A stretch of DNA of 64,000 nt from Glandiceps talaboti (GCF_964340395.1 NC_135569.1:801001-865000); one strand, 5' to 3'; positions 28,564 to 37,407 are shown, counted from the first letter of the stretch. The notes: a model not told the origin generated them from the letters alone. Program-made: numbers and translations.

Positions 28564-28745
28564 GATGGATATGTATTTGACGTTGTGTATGTATTTAATA
28601 GTGATAGGAATTGTGTGAATGTTGTTCCTGTCTCGGTTTTTGTGTTTGTTGATGATGATATTCCAGTCACTGTTGATAGTGCTGATTTGGCTCCTGACGG
28701 AATGAGTATTAAACCTGGTTGGATGAAAACGTGGATTGAAATCAT
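1..28745 (-). CDS. Giant mucin-like Thr/Ser-repeat protein, partial (continues past left edge)
   Basis: Read on the minus strand, the whole array is one open frame from an ATG at 28,745 to the window edge, at least 9,581 codons with no stop. After about 60 unique residues (Ser/Thr-rich, e.g. TVTGISSSTNTKTETGTT) it enters a 125-residue repeat that recurs about 76 times. By my count of one consensus unit it has 43 Thr, 22 Ser and 9 Pro. It has 13 acidic residues and no Lys, Arg, Cys, Gly, Asn, aromatic or His residue. Repeat differences are substitutions, many silent or conservative, plus one 3-bp deletion, so the frame is kept. This composition is that of PTS/mucin domains, which are O-glycosylated, extended and secreted or membrane-tethered; that role is inferred. 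The start is uncertain. An in-frame TAA lies eight codons upstream of the ATG, and the first residues make only a poor signal peptide. Two phase-1 acceptor-like sites (exon starting at 28,714 or 28,693) could make this an internal exon. The C-terminus is not in the window. Confidence 0.82.
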   Translation of the reverse strand, partial: MISIHVFIQPGLILIPSGAKSALSTVTGISSSTNTKTETGTTFTQFLSLLNTYTTSNTYPSTSLPPSTALESSASTSSSLPTTVTADTTQQDTTTTSLEDTTISSTPQTTLTQAVTTQPTTETETASSTTPSASTEPILTTVIETATTLQTDSTTQPTLSSLEVTTIQQTDSTAESTPSTAEPISTTSLPTSTALESSASTSSSLPTTVTADTTQQDTTTTSLEDTTISSTPQTTLTQAVTTQPTTETETASSTTPSASTEPILTTVIQTATTLQTDSTTQPTLSSLEVTTIQQTDSTAESTPSTAEPISTTSLPTSTALESSASTSSSLPTTVTADTTQQDTTTTSLEDTTISSTPQTTLTQAVTTQPTTETETASSTTPSASTEPILTTVIQTVTTLQTDSTTQPTLSSLEVTTIQQTDSTAESTPSTAEPISTTSLPTSTALESSASTSSSLPTTVTADTTQQDTTTTSLEDTTISSTPQTTLTQAVTTQPTTETETASSTTPSASTEPILTTVIQTATTLQTDSTTQPTLSSLEVTTIQQTDSTAESTPSTAEPISTTSLPTSTALESSASTSSPLPTTVTADTTQQDTTTTSLEDTTISSTPQTTLTQAVTTQPTTETEAASSTTPSASTEPILTTVIQTATTLQTDSTTQPTLSSLEVTTIQQTDSTAESTPSTAEPISTTSLPTSTALESSASTSSSLPTTVTADTTQQDTTTTSLEDTTISSTPQTTLTQAVTTQPTTETETASSTTPSASTEPILTTVIQTATTLQTDSTTQPTLSSLEVTTIQQTDSTAESTPSTAEPISTSLPTSTALESSASTSSPLPTTVTADTTQQDTTTTSLEDTTISSTPQTTLTQAVTTQPTTETEAASSTTPSASTEPMLTTVIQTATTLQTDSTTQPTLSSLEVTTIQQTDSTAESTPSTAEPISTTSLPTSTALESSASTSSSLPTTVTADTTQQDTTTTSLEDTTISSTPQTTLTQAVTTQPTTETETASSTTPSTSTEPILTTVIQTATTLQTDSTTQPTLSSLEVTTIQQTDSTTESTPSTAEPISTTSLPTSTALESSASTSSPLPTTVTADTTQQDTTTTSLEDTTISSTPQTTLTQAVTTQPTTETEAASSTTPSASTEPILTTVIQTATTLQTDSTTQPTLSSLEVTTIQQTDSTAESTPSTAEPISTTSLPTSTALESSASTSSSLPTTVTADTTQQDTTTTSLEDTTISSTPQTTLTQAVTTQPTTETETASSTTPSASTEPILTTVIQTVTTLQTDSTTQPTLSSLEVTTIQQTDSTAESTPSTAEPISTTSLPTSTALESSASTSSPLPTTVTADTTQQDTTTTSLEDTTISSTPQTTLTQAVTTQPTTETETASSTTPSASTEPILTTVIQTATTLQTDSTTQPTLSSLEVTTIQQTDSTAESTPSTAEPISTTSLPTSTALESSASTSSSLPTTVTADTTQQDITTTSLEDTTISSTPQTTLTQAVTTQPTTETEAASSTTPSASTEPILTTVIQTATTLQTDSTTQPTLSSLEVTTIQQTDSTAESTPSTAEPISTTSLPTSTALESSASTSSSLPTTVTADTTQQDTTTTSLEDTTILSTPQTTLTQAVTTQPTTETEAASSTTPSASTEPILTTVIQTATTLQTDSTTQPTLSSLEVTTIQQTDSTAESTPSTAEPISTTSLPTSTALESSASTSSPLPTTVTADTTQQDTTTTSLEDTTISSTPQTTLTQAVTTQPTTETETASSTTPSASTEPILTTVIQTATTLQTDSTTQPTLSSLEVTTIQQTDSTAESTPSTAEPISTTSLPTSTALESSASTSSSLPTTVTADTTQQDITTTSLEDTTISSTPQTTLTQAVTTQPTTETEAASSTTPSASTEPILTTVIQTATTLQTDSTTQPTLSSLEVTTIQQTDSTAESTPSTAEPISTTSLPTSTALESSASTSSSLPTTVTADTTQQDTTTTSLEDTTILSTPQTTLTQAVTTQPTTETEAASSTTPSASTEPILTTVIQTATTLQTDSTTQPTLSSLEVTTIQQTDSTAESTPSTAEPISTTSLPTSTALESSASTSSSLPTTVTADTTQQDTTTTSLEDTTISSTPQTTLTQAVTTQTTTETETASSTTPSTSTEPILTTVIQTATTLQTDSTTQPTLSSLEVTTIQQTDSTTESTPSTAEPISTTSLPTSTALESSASTSSSLPTTVTADTTQQDTTTTSLEDTTISSTPQTTLTQAVTTQPTTETEAASSTTPSASTEPILTTVIQTATTLQTDSTTQPTLSSLEVTTIQQTDSTAESTPSTAEPISTTSLPTSTALESSASTSSSLPTTVTADTTQQDTTTTSLEDTTISSTPQTTLTQAVTTQPTTETETASSTTPSTSTEPILTTVIQTATTLQTDSTTQPTLSSLEVTTIQQTDSTTESTPSTAEPISTTSLPTSTALESSASTSSSLPTTVTADTTQQDITTTSLEDTTISSTPQTTLTQAVTTQPTTETEAASSTTPSASTEPILTTVIQTATTLQTDSTTQPTLSSLEVTTIQQTDSTAESTPSTAEPISTTSLPTSTALESSASTSSSLPTTVTADTTQQDTTTTSLEDTTILSTPQTTLTQAVTTQPTTETEAASSTTPSASTEPILTTVIQTATTLQTDSTTQPTLSSLEVTTIQQTDSTAESTPSTAEPISTTSLPTSTALESSASTSSSLPTTVTADTTQQDTTTTSLEDTTISSTPQTTLTQAVTTQTTTETETASSTTPSTSTEPILTTVIQTATTLQTDSTTQPTLSSLEVTTIQQTDSTTESTPSTAEPISTTSLPTSTALESSASTSSSLPTTVTADTTQQDTTTTSLEDTTISSTPQTTLTQAVTTQPTTETEAASSTTPSASTEPILTTVIQTATTLQTDSTTQPTLSSLEVTTIQQTDSTAESTPSTAEPISTTSLPTSTALESSASTSSSLPTTVTADTTQQDTTTTSLEDTTISSTPQTTLTQAVTTQPTTETETASSTTPSASTEPILTTVIQTVTTLQTDSTTQPTLSSLEVTTIQQTDSTAESTPSTAEPISTTSLPTSTALESSASTSSPLPTTVTADTTQQDTTTTSLEDTTISSTPQTTLTQAVTTQPTTETEAASSTTPSASTEPILTTVIQTATTLQTDSTTQPTLSSLEVTTIQQTDSTAESTPSTAEPISTTSLPTSTALESSASTSSSLPTTVTADTTQQDTTTTSLEDTTISSTPQTTLTQAVTTQPTTETETASSTTPSASTEPILTTVIQTVTTLQTDSTTQPTLSSLEVTTIQQTDSTAESTPSTAEPISTTSLPTSTALESSASTSSPLPTTVTADTTQQDTTTTSLEDTTISSTPQTTLTQAVTTQPTTETEAASSTTPSASTEPILTTVIQTATTLQTDSTTQPTLSSLEVTTIQQTDSTAESTPSTAEPMSTTSLPTSTALESSASTSSSLPTTVTADTTQQDITTTSLEDTTISSTPQTTLTQAVTTQPTTETEAASSTTPSASTEPILTTVIQTATTLQTDSTTQPTLSSLEVTTIQQTDSTAESTPSTAEPISTTSLPTSTALESSASTSSSLPTTVTADTTQQDTTTTSLEDTTILSTPQTTLTQAVTTQPTTETEAASSTTPSASTEPILTTVIQTATTLQTDSTTQPTLSSLEVTTIQQTDSTAESTPSTAEPISTTSLPTSTALESSASTSSSLPTTVTADTTQQDTTTTSLEDTTISSTPETTLTQAVTTQTTTETETASSTTPSTSTEPILTTVIQTATTLQTDSTTQPTLSSLEVTTIQQTDSTTESTPSTAEPISTTSLPTSTALESSASTSSSLPTTVTADTTQQDTTTTSLEDTTISSTPQTTLTQAVTTQPTTETEAASSTTPSASTEPILTTVIQTATTLQTDSTTQPTLSSLEVTTIQQTDSTAESTPSTAEPISTTSLPTSTALESSASTSSSLPTTVTADTTQQDTTTTSLEDTTISSTPQTTLTQAVTTQPTTETETASSTTPSASTEPILTTVIQTVTTLQTDSTTQPTLSSLEVTTIQQTDSTAESTPSTAEPISTTSLPTSTALESSASTSSPLPTTVTADTTQQDTTTTSLEDTTISSTPQTTLTQAVTTQPTTETEAASSTTPSASTEPILTTVIQTATTLQTDSTTQPTLSSLEVTTIQQTDSTAESTPSTAEPISTTSLPTSTALESSASTSSSLPTTVTADTTQQDTTTTSLEDTTISSTPQTTLTQAVTTQPTTETETASSTTPSASTEPILTTVIQTVTTLQTDSTTQPTLSSLEVTTIQQTDSTAESTPSTAEPISTTSLPTSTALESSASTSSPLPTTVTADTTQQDTTTTSLEDTTISSTPQTTLTQAVTTQPTTETEAASSTTPSASTEPILTTVIQTATTLQTDSTTQPTLSSLEVTTIQQTDSTAESTPSTAEPMSTTSLPTSTALESSASTSSSLPTTVTAHTTQQDTTTTSLEDTTISSTPQTTLTQAVTTQPTTETETASSTTPSASTEPILTTVIQTVTTLQTDSTTQPTLSSLEVTTIQQTDSTAESTPSTAEPISTTSLPTSTALESSASTSSSLPTTVTADTTQQDTTTTSLEDTTISSTPQTTLTQAVTTQPTTETETASSTTPSASTEPILTTVIQTVTTLQTDSTTQPTLSSLEVTTIQQTDSTAESTPSTAEPISTTSLPTSTALESSASTSSPLPTTVTADTTQQDTTTTSLEDTTISSTPQTTLTQAVTTQPTTETEAASSTTPSASTEPILTTVIQTATTLQTDSTTQPTLSSLEVTTIQQTDSTAESTPSTAEPMSTTSLPTSTALESSASTSSSLPTTVTADTTQQDTTTTSLEDTTISSTPQTTLTQAVTTQPTTETETASSTTPSASTEPILTTVIQTVTTLQTDSTTQPTLSSLEVTTIQQTDSTAESTPSTAEPISTTSLPTSTALESSASTSSPLPTTVTADTTQQDTTTTSLEDTTISSTPQTTLTQAVTTQPTTETETASSTTPSASTEPILTTVIQTATTLQTDSTTQPTLSSLEVTTIQQTDSTAESTPSTAEPISTTSLPTSTALESSASTSSSLPTTVTADTTQQDITTTSLEDTTISSTPQTTLTQAVTTQPTTETEAASSTTPSASTEPILTTVIQTATTLQTDSTTQPTLSSLEVTTIQQTDSTAESTPSTAEPISTTSLPTSTALESSASTSSSLPTTVTADTTQQDTTTTSLEDTTILSTPQTTLTQAVTTQPTTETEAASSTTPSASTEPILTTVIQTATTLQTDSTTQPTLSSLEVTTIQQTDSTAESTPSTAEPISTTSLPTSTALESSASTSSSLPTTVTADTTQQDITTTSLEDTTISSTPQTTLTQAVTTQPTTETEAASSTTPSASTEPILTTVIQTATTLQTDSTTQPTLSSLEVTTIQQTDSTAESTPSTAEPISTTSLPTSTALESSASTSSSLPTTVTADTTQQDTTTTSLEDTTILSTPQTTLTQAVTTQPTTETEAASSTTPSASTEPILTTVIQTATTLQTDSTTQPTLSSLEVTTIQQTDSTAESTPSTAEPISTTSLPTSTALESSASTSSSLPTTVTADTTQQDTTTTSLEDTTISSTPETTLTQAVTTQTTTETETASSTTPSTSTEPILTTVIQTATTLQTDSTTQPTLSSLEVTTIQQTDSTTESTPSTAEPISTTSLPTSTALESSASTSSSLPTTVTADTTQQDTTTTSLEDTTISSTPQTTLTQAVTTQPTTETEAASSTTPSASTEPILTTVIQTATTLQTDSTTQPTLSSLEVTTIQQTDSTAESTPSTAEPISTTSLPTSTALESSASTSSSLPTTVTADTTQQDTTTTSLEDTTISSTPQTTLTQAVTTQPTTETETASSTTPSASTEPILTTVIQTVTTLQTDSTTQPTLSSLEVTTIQQTDSTAESTPSTAEPISTTSLPTSTALESSASTSSPLPTTVTADTTQQDTTTTSLEDTTISSTPQTTLTQAVTTQPTTETEAASSTTPSASTEPILTTVIQTATTLQTDSTTQPTLSSLEVTTIQQTDSTAESTPSTAEPISTTSLPTSTALESSASTSSSLPTTVTADTTQQDTTTTSLEDTTISSTPQTTLTQAVTTQPTTETETASSTTPSASTEPILTTVIQTATTLQTDSTTQPTLSSLEVTTIQQTDSTAESTPSTAEPISTTSLPTSTALESSASTSSPLPTTVTADTTQQDTTTTSLEDTTISSTPQTTLTQGVTTQPTTETEAASSTTPSASTVPILTTVIQTATTLQTDSTTQPTLSSLEVTTIQQTDSTAESTPSTAEPMSTTSLPTSTALESSASTSSSLPTTVTADTTQQDTTTTSLEDTTISSTPQTTLTQAVTTQPTTETEAASSTTPSASTEPILTTVIQTATTLQTDSTTQPTLSSLEVTTIQQTDSTAESTPSTAEPISTTSLPTSTALESSASTSSSLPTTVTADTTQQDITTTSLEDTTIASTPQTTLTQAVTTQPTTETEAASSTTPSASTEPILTTVIQTATTLQTDSTTQPTLSSLEVTTIQQTDSTAESTPSTAEPISTTSLPTSTALESSASTSSSLPTTVTADTTQQDTTTTSLEDTTISSTPQTTLTQAVTTQPTTETEAASSTTPSASTEPILTTDIQTATTLQTDSTTQPTLSSLEVTTIQQTDSTAESTPSTAEPISTTSLPTSTALESSASTSSSLPTTVTADTTQQDTTTTSLEDTTISSTPQTTLTQAVTTQTTTETETASSTTPSTSTEPILTTVIQTATTLQTDSTTQPTLSSLEVTTIQQTDSTTESTPSTAEPISTTSLPTSTALESSASTSSSLPTTVTADTTQQDTTTTSLEDTTISSTPQTTLTQAVTTQPTTETEAASSTTPSASTEPILTTVIQTATTLQTDSTTQPTLSSLEVTTIQQTDSTAESTPSTAEPISTTSLPTSTALESSASTSSSLPTTVTADTTQQDITTTSLEDTTISSTPQTTLTQAVTTQPTTETEAASSTTPSASTEPILTTVIQTATTLQTDSTTQPTLSSLEVTTIQQTDSTAESTPSTAEPISTTSLPTSTALESSASTSSSLPTTVTADTTQQDTTTTSLEDTTISSTPQTTLTQAVTTQPTTETEAASSTTPSASTEPILTTDIQTATTLQTDSTTQPTLSSLEVTTIQQTDSTAESTPSTAEPISTTSLPTSTALESSASTSSSLPTTVTADTTQQDTTTTSLEDTTISSTPQTTLTQAVTTQTTTETETASSTTPSTSTEPILTTVIQTATTLQTDSTTQPTLSSLEVTTIQQTDSTTESTPSTAEPISTTSLPTSTALESSASTSSSLPTTVTADTTQQDTTTTSLEDTTISSTPQTTLTQAVTTQPTTETEAASSTTPSASTEPILTTVIQTATTLQTDSTTQPTLSSLEVTTIQQTDSTAESTPSTAEPISTTSLPTSTALESSASTSSSLPTTVTADTTQQDTTTTSLEDTTISSTPQTTLTQAVTTQPTTETETASSTTPSASTEPILTTVIQTVTTLQTDSTTQPTLSSLEVTTIQQTDSTAESTPSTAEPISTTSLPTSTALESSASTSSPLPTTVTADTTQQDTTTTSLEDTTISSTPQTTLTQAVTTQPTTETEAASSTTPSASTEPILTTVIQTATTLQTDSTTQPTLSSLEVTTIQQTDSTAESTPSTAEPISTTSLPTSTALESSASTSSSLPTTVTADTTQQDTTTTSLEDTTISSTPQTTLTQAVTTQPTTETETASSTTPSASTEPILTTVIQTVTTLQTDSTTQPTLSSLEVTTIQQTDSTAESTPSTAEPISTTSLPTSTALESSASTSSPLPTTVTADTTQQDTTTTSLEDTTISSTPQTTLTQAVTTQPTTETEAASSTTHSASTEPILTTVIQTATTLQTDSTTQPTLSSLEVTTIQQTDSTAESTPSTAEPMSTTSLPTSTALESSASTSSSLPTTVTADTTQQDTTTTSLEDTTISSTPQTTLTQAVTTQPTTETETASSTTPSGSTEPILTTVIQTVTTLQTDSTTQPTLSSLEVTTIQQTDSTAESTPSTAEPISTTSLPTSTALESSASTSSSLPTTVTADTTQQDTTTTSLEDTTISSTPQTTLTQAVTTQPTTETETASSTTPSGSTEPILTTVIQTVTTLQTDSTTQPTLSSLEVTTIQQTDSTAESTPSTAEPISTTSLPTSTALESSASTSSSLPTTVTADTTQQDTTTTSLEDTTISSTPQTTLTQAVTTQPTTETETASSTTPSASTEPILTTVIQTVTTLQTDSTTQPTLSSLEVTTIQQTDSTAESTPSTAEPISTTSLPTSTALESSASTSSPLPTTVTADTTQQDTTTTSLEDTTISSTPQTTLTQAVTTQPTTETEAASSTTPSASTEPILTTVIQTATTLQTDSTTQPTLSSLEVTTIQQTDSTAESTPSTAEPMSTTSLPTSTALESSASTSSSLPTTVTADTTQQDTTTTSLEDTTISSTPQTTLTQAVTTQPTTETETASSTTPSGSTEPILTTVIQTVTTLQTDSTTQPTLSSLEVTTIQQTDSTAESTPSTAEPISTTSLPTSTALESSASTSSSLPTTVTADTTQQDTTTTSLEDTTISSTPQTTLTQAVTTQPTTETETASSTTPSASTEPILTTVIQTATTLQTDSTTQPTLSSLEVTTIQQTDSTAESTPSTAEPISTTSLPTSTALESSASTSSSLPTTVTADTTQQDTTTTSLEDTTISSTPQTTLTQAVTTQPTTETETASSTTPSGSTEPILTTVIQTVTTLQTDSTTQPTLSSLEVTTIEQTDSTAESTPSTAEPISTTSLPTSTALESSASTSSSLPTTVTADTTQQDTTTTSLEDTTISSTPQTTLTQAVTTQPTTETETASSTTPSASTEPILTTVIQTVTTLQTDSTTQPTLSSLEVTTIQQTDSTAESTPSTAEPISTTSLPTSTALESSASTSSPLPTTVTADTTQQDTTTTSLEDTTISSTPQTTLTQAVTTQPTTETEAASSTTPSASTEPILTTVIQTATTLQTDSTTQPTLSSLEVTTIQQTDSTAESTPSTAEPMSTTSLPTSTALESSASTSSSLPTTVTADTTQQDTTTTSLEDTTISSTPQTTLTQAVTTQPTTETETASSTTPSGSTEPILTTVIQTVTTLQTDSTTQPTLSSLEVTTIQQTDSTAESTPSTAEPISTTSLPTSTALESSASTSSSLPTTVTADTTQQDTTTTSLEDTTISSTPQTTLTQAVTTQPTTETETASSTTPSASTEPILTTVIQTATTLQTDSTTQPTLSSLEVTTIQQTDSTAESTPSTAEPISTTSLPTSTALESSASTSSSLPTTVTADTTQQDTTTTSLEDTTISSTPQTTLTQAVTTQPTTETEAASSTTPSASTEPILTTVIQTATTLQTDSTTQPTLSSLEVTTIQQTDSTAESTPSTAEPISTTSLPTSTALESSASTSSSLPTTVTADTTQQDTTTTSLEDTTISSTPQTTLTQAVTTQTTTETETASSTTPSTSTEPILTTVIQTATTLQTDSTTQPTLSSLEVTTIQQTDSTTESTPSTAEPISTTSLPTSTALESSASTSSSLPT

Positions 28746-31022
28746 GATATAATTATTGTAGTATTTTTACCATATTTGAAGTTATTTCTGTATTATTTTG
28801 GACCTGTTTTTTTTTTTAGTAGAGCCATGTAATTTGAGGTATGAGGGTGCGACGTCGAACTCTTCTTCTCATAGTTATGTTGTGTAAGGATGGCCCTATG
28901 AAAAAACAAACATGTGTCGTATTATCTGACGAACCCAAATTTTCAGCTCCGACGTAATATCCTTTTCATCTGCCTGTAATAATTTGTGGAACAATGCCCT
29001 CTGACAAGAATAAGGAAGTTTTTGAACTGTTGACGTCATCTACTGTAATTTCGGTGGTATTGATGCTTATTTAGAAACAGAGCATTTTTTACATGTCAGA
29101 AGTTATTGAGGTGTGCGGGGGATTTAGAGTAGAAGCAACGGTTTTGTGGTTTACCAGATACCACACAGTTCTGCACAATATACAGTGTAGTGTGCAAGAA
29201 CTCAGACCCGGGGCTAAATGAAGACGTTGTATACATTTTTTTTTAATTGACTGACCGACCCATAGTTGCTATGAAAAAGTGATGAGAAACAAAACAAAAA
29301 AGGGTCACCCTAATATGATTCCCTGCAACTGGAAAGTACAACTGTTTACAAGCAAATTCGTTAAAAGACTTAGATTGAAAACTACAATAGCTCTATGTTA
29401 AGCTGTCAGGTCTTTTTCAGTAAAACTTATTCTTTTTAGTCTTTACATGTATGAAAACTCTTTCTCAAAACATGTGTAGTTCACACATGATGAGTTGGCA
29501 CTACCTGACAATAAAGCCGGTGACACCCTGTAACCTTTACAGGACAACCGCTGTGTTCGCAATTCAAACCTGTCTATCCGAAGAACATGAATAGAGGCTG
29601 GTGCTTTTGATAAACAAACCTGTAAAGGTTGCTTCTTCTGCACCAAACCTTGTCAAAGATAACAAACGCAATCCAATTCTATGGACCTAGTCTAAAAAGG
29701 TTGAGATAAGCTGAAAATTTACAAAAACATTTTTAAAAATTGTCAATCTTTTTTGGCGGGAAAGTCACACTATTTTGATATCAATTCACAAGCAAGCACA
29801 ATTTTGTAGTATTATATGATTCTAGTCCAAAATGTGTTAAACATTTACATAAAAACAAGAATTGTTATCATATAATTTGTTGGAAAAGTAAAACAAGTTT
29901 AGGATCAAGTTTATATATTTTTTTTCTTTTAAAATCTGCATGAAAACCCATTTATGGATGCAGTGTTTTAAATAAAATAAATAAAAAAAATAAATTCACA
30001 AACAAGTATTATTGGTATCAATTTCAATCTAAAACAAAATTGAGATGCGTACTAAAAGTGATTTTGGCTGGGAAAGAACACAATTTCATCATCGATTCAT
30101 ATTAAAACAAGTACTATTGCTAAATGACTTCACTGTAAGATAAAGTTGAACTGTGTTAAACATAAGAGTAAAAACAAGAACTTTCTTCAAATAACTTTGG
30201 CTGGAAAATAACACAATTATATAATTAGTTCACCAGTAAGTAAATCTGAGATGTTCCAAACAGTGACAGAAAGACCAAAAATGTTCATCAGCTTGGTAGA
30301 TCAAACGATTTACAAAGATTATAACACACAAGCAGTTCAAAGTTACACCTGACCAGCTATTAGTCTGCTAGCTGTAACTATGGAATGTGTCATTCTGATG
30401 AGGATCGGCGACCAAAACAGATCGAAAGCTCAATGCTAACAAACTTGGAACTGCTTCTGTGTTATATCCTTTGTAGATCAGTAACGGAAAGGTAAGAATT
30501 GTGGTGTTAGCGTATAGATTATTCATTTTACCAAGTTCTGCAATAATCAACATATTTCTGGAGTGTAATCAAAGAAAGAAGCTTTAGAAATCATTTGATG
30601 TCGTAATTTTGCTTTGAAGTAACCGATTTAATTGACAATTTTTTTATATTACTAACACATTTGTGTTAGTAATGGAATACCCATTTTGATGGATGTGACT
30701 ATTAAAGTGTTGCATTAACTGGGAGTACACGACACAGAAAGCAATGTGTATTCATCATGTGGGTGGGATACGATGCTTTTAGTCCGAAGGGAGTTTCTTT
30801 ATTGTAAGTCTAAGGCGTATGTTGTACTAAAAAAACAATAATGCATACACATCAATCATTGTTTGCACTCCCGACAATACACATCGCCCTAGTTTGTCAG
30901 TGAAGTGAGGAGGTCGTGGTAATGTTGCCATCGATCGAGTCATTACCCTTTCTAGGATCTAATTTTGTGTTATATTGTACACCTGGTTACAACCGTATCT
31001 ATCATACGAGTTAGGCCAGGGG
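28746..31022. other. Intergenic or 5' flank of giant gene; no supportable exon
   Basis: A/T-rich sequence without a convincing exon. I looked on the minus strand for a signal-peptide exon ending in a phase-1 donor for the giant gene and found none. Two pieces, 28,865-28,960 and 29,240-29,315, share motifs (GATGAGAAACA; CAGCTCCGACRT; GACCGACC) with 33,590-33,700 and 36,185-36,295, so they belong to a dispersed repeat family. A short palindrome (CTAACACAAATGTGTTAG) lies near 30,654. Confidence 0.5.
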
Positions 31023-31060
31023 TAGTCTGGATGCCAACGTGGTCTCTAACGAAACCACGT
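31023..31060. repeat. 38-bp palindrome-bearing motif, copy 1
   Basis: Contains inverted ACGTGGT...ACCACGT around a short loop. It matches 52,220-52,257 at 34 of 38 positions by eye. The second copy sits just upstream of the signal-peptide exon of the smaller mucin-like gene. The pair may be a transposon end or a shared promoter element. Confidence 0.6.
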
Positions 31061-31353
31061 CTAGTCAAAGTCCCTCTCTCAGCACAAAAAAGTTGTTCAT
31101 CCAATCAGTGAACCCCAACTGTTATAGTTACGTAAACAGTGTATAAGTAGCATCCTTAGATGTCAAATATACCATATTTGGATATTACATAACTGCTCCA
31201 CTAAACACTAACTTTATGAGGGGCTGTGCTATTGGTCAGAATTAACAAATACATGATATTAATGACATTAGGTGGCTCTGGGTGAATTTTAAATGGCATC
31301 TCATGCATCTCAGGACTTCTGGAGTAACGACTATATACTGTGAATGGAAGTGT

Positions 31354-31660
31354 CAGACGATAAAATGTAGCAATATTAGTAAGACATCTATTGAGTCAGA
31401 CGATAAAATGTAGCAATGTTAGTACGATATCTGCCGAATCAGGTGATGATATGTAACAATGTTTGTAAAAGAAATGTCGAGTCAGACGATAAAATGTAGC
31501 AATGTTTGTAAGATTGTATGCCGTCAGATGATAAAATGTAGCTATGTTTGTAAGATTTTATGCCATCAGACGATAAAATGTTGCAATGTTTGTAAGATAT
31601 CTGTCGAATCAGATGATGAAATGTAGTATTTGTCGAAGAAGACAACACTGTGTTTCAGGT
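31354..31660. repeat. Minisatellite-bearing dispersed repeat, copy 1
   Basis: About seven degenerate units of 44-46 bp built around CAGACGATAAAATGTAGCAATGTT, followed by a conserved TTTCAGGTGACATGC end. The same unit and the same terminal TTTCAGGT motif occur at 40,999-41,280 and 51,055-51,270 in the same orientation. This suggests a non-autonomous element with an internal tandem core; no termini are certain. Confidence 0.75.
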
Positions 31661-31825
31661 GACATGCGGCTTTCATTTACTTGAAAATAGTGAAACTAAT
31701 TTTCTGTTTCATTTTAGTTGTTTTATTTTCCCACAATCTCAAGTTATTAGGAATAAAAACGATTTTACAGCCCAAAATATAGACTCGAAAGCTAAAACTG
31801 CATTGCAAAATAAACAAGCTGTAAA

Positions 31826-32913
31826 AATGGACCATAGACTCACCAGTAAGTGGTGGAGGGTCTAGGAATTGACCATAGACCCACCAGTAAGTGGTGGAGG
31901 GTCTAAGAATGAACCATAGACCCACCAGAAAGCTAAAACTGCATTGCAAAATAAACAAGCTGTAAAAATGGACCATAGACTCACCAGTAAGTGGTGGATG
32001 GTCTAGGAATGGACCACAGACCCACCAGTAAGTGGTGGAGGGTCTAGGAATGGACCATAGACTCACCAGTAAGTGGTCGAGGGTCTAGGAACGGACCATA
32101 GACCCACCAGTAAGTGGTGGATGGTCTAGGAATGGACCATAGACTCACCAGTAAGTGGTGGAGGGTCTAGGAATGGACCATAGACTCACCAGTAAGTGGT
32201 CGAGGGTCTAGGAATGGACCATAGACCCACCAGTAAGTGGTGGAGGGTCTAGAATGAACCATAGACCCACCAGTAAGTGGTGGAGGGTCTAGGAATGGAC
32301 CATAGACCCACCAGTAAGTGGTGGAGGGTCTAGGAATGGACCATATACCCACCAGTAAGTGGTGGATGGTCTAGGAATGGACCATAGACCCACCAGTAAG
32401 TGGTGGAGGGTCTAGAATGAACCATAGACCCACCAGTAAGTGGTGGAGGGTCTAGAATGAACCATAGACCCACCAGTAAGTGGTGGAGGGTCTAGGAATG
32501 GACCATAGACTCACCAGTAAGTGGTGGAGGGTCTAGGAATGGACCATAGACCCACCAGTAAGTGGTGGAGGGTCTAGGAATGGACCATAGACCCACCAGT
32601 AAGTGGTGGAGGGTCTAGGAGTGGACCATAGACCCACCAGTAAGTGGTGGAGGGTCTAGGAATGAACCATAGACCCACCAGTAAGTGGTGGTAGGGCTTG
32701 GAATGGACCATAGACCCACCAATAAGTGGTGGTAGGGCTTGGAATGGACCATAGACCCACCAATAAGTGGTGGTAGGGCTAGGAATGGACCATAGACCCA
32801 CCAGTAAGTGGTGGAGGGTCTAGGAATGGACCATAGACCCACCAGTAAGTGGTGGATGGTCTAGGAATGGACCATAGACCCACCAGTAAGTGGTGGTAGG
32901 GCTTGGAATGGAC
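31826..32913. repeat. 41-bp minisatellite with self-complementary unit, about 25 copies
   Basis: The unit carries CCATAGACCCACCAGTAAG then TGGTGGAGGGTCTAGGAA. AGACCC pairs with GGGTCT and CACC with GGTG, so each unit can fold into a hairpin. Variants include one-base losses and a TGGTAGGGCTTGG subtype clustered at 32,690-32,905. At the left edge a 37-bp non-repeat segment (31,790 and again 31,929, AAAGCTAAAACTGCATTGC...) is itself duplicated with the first units. Open frames through this region are repeat artefacts. Confidence 0.93.

Positions 32914-37338
<4,425 letters not shown>

Positions 37339-37407
<69 letters not shown>

Noticed and set aside
29443-29646. 67-codon minus-strand frame with four cysteines as an upstream exon of the giant gene
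   Set aside because: No signal peptide, no convincing donor with phase 1, and no continuity with the 28,693-28,745 acceptor region.
31677-32842. Minus-strand frames reading YWWVYGPFLDPPPLTGGSMVHS repeats
   Set aside because: The 41-bp unit is not a codon multiple, frames shift between units and single-base losses are frequent. It is a non-coding minisatellite.
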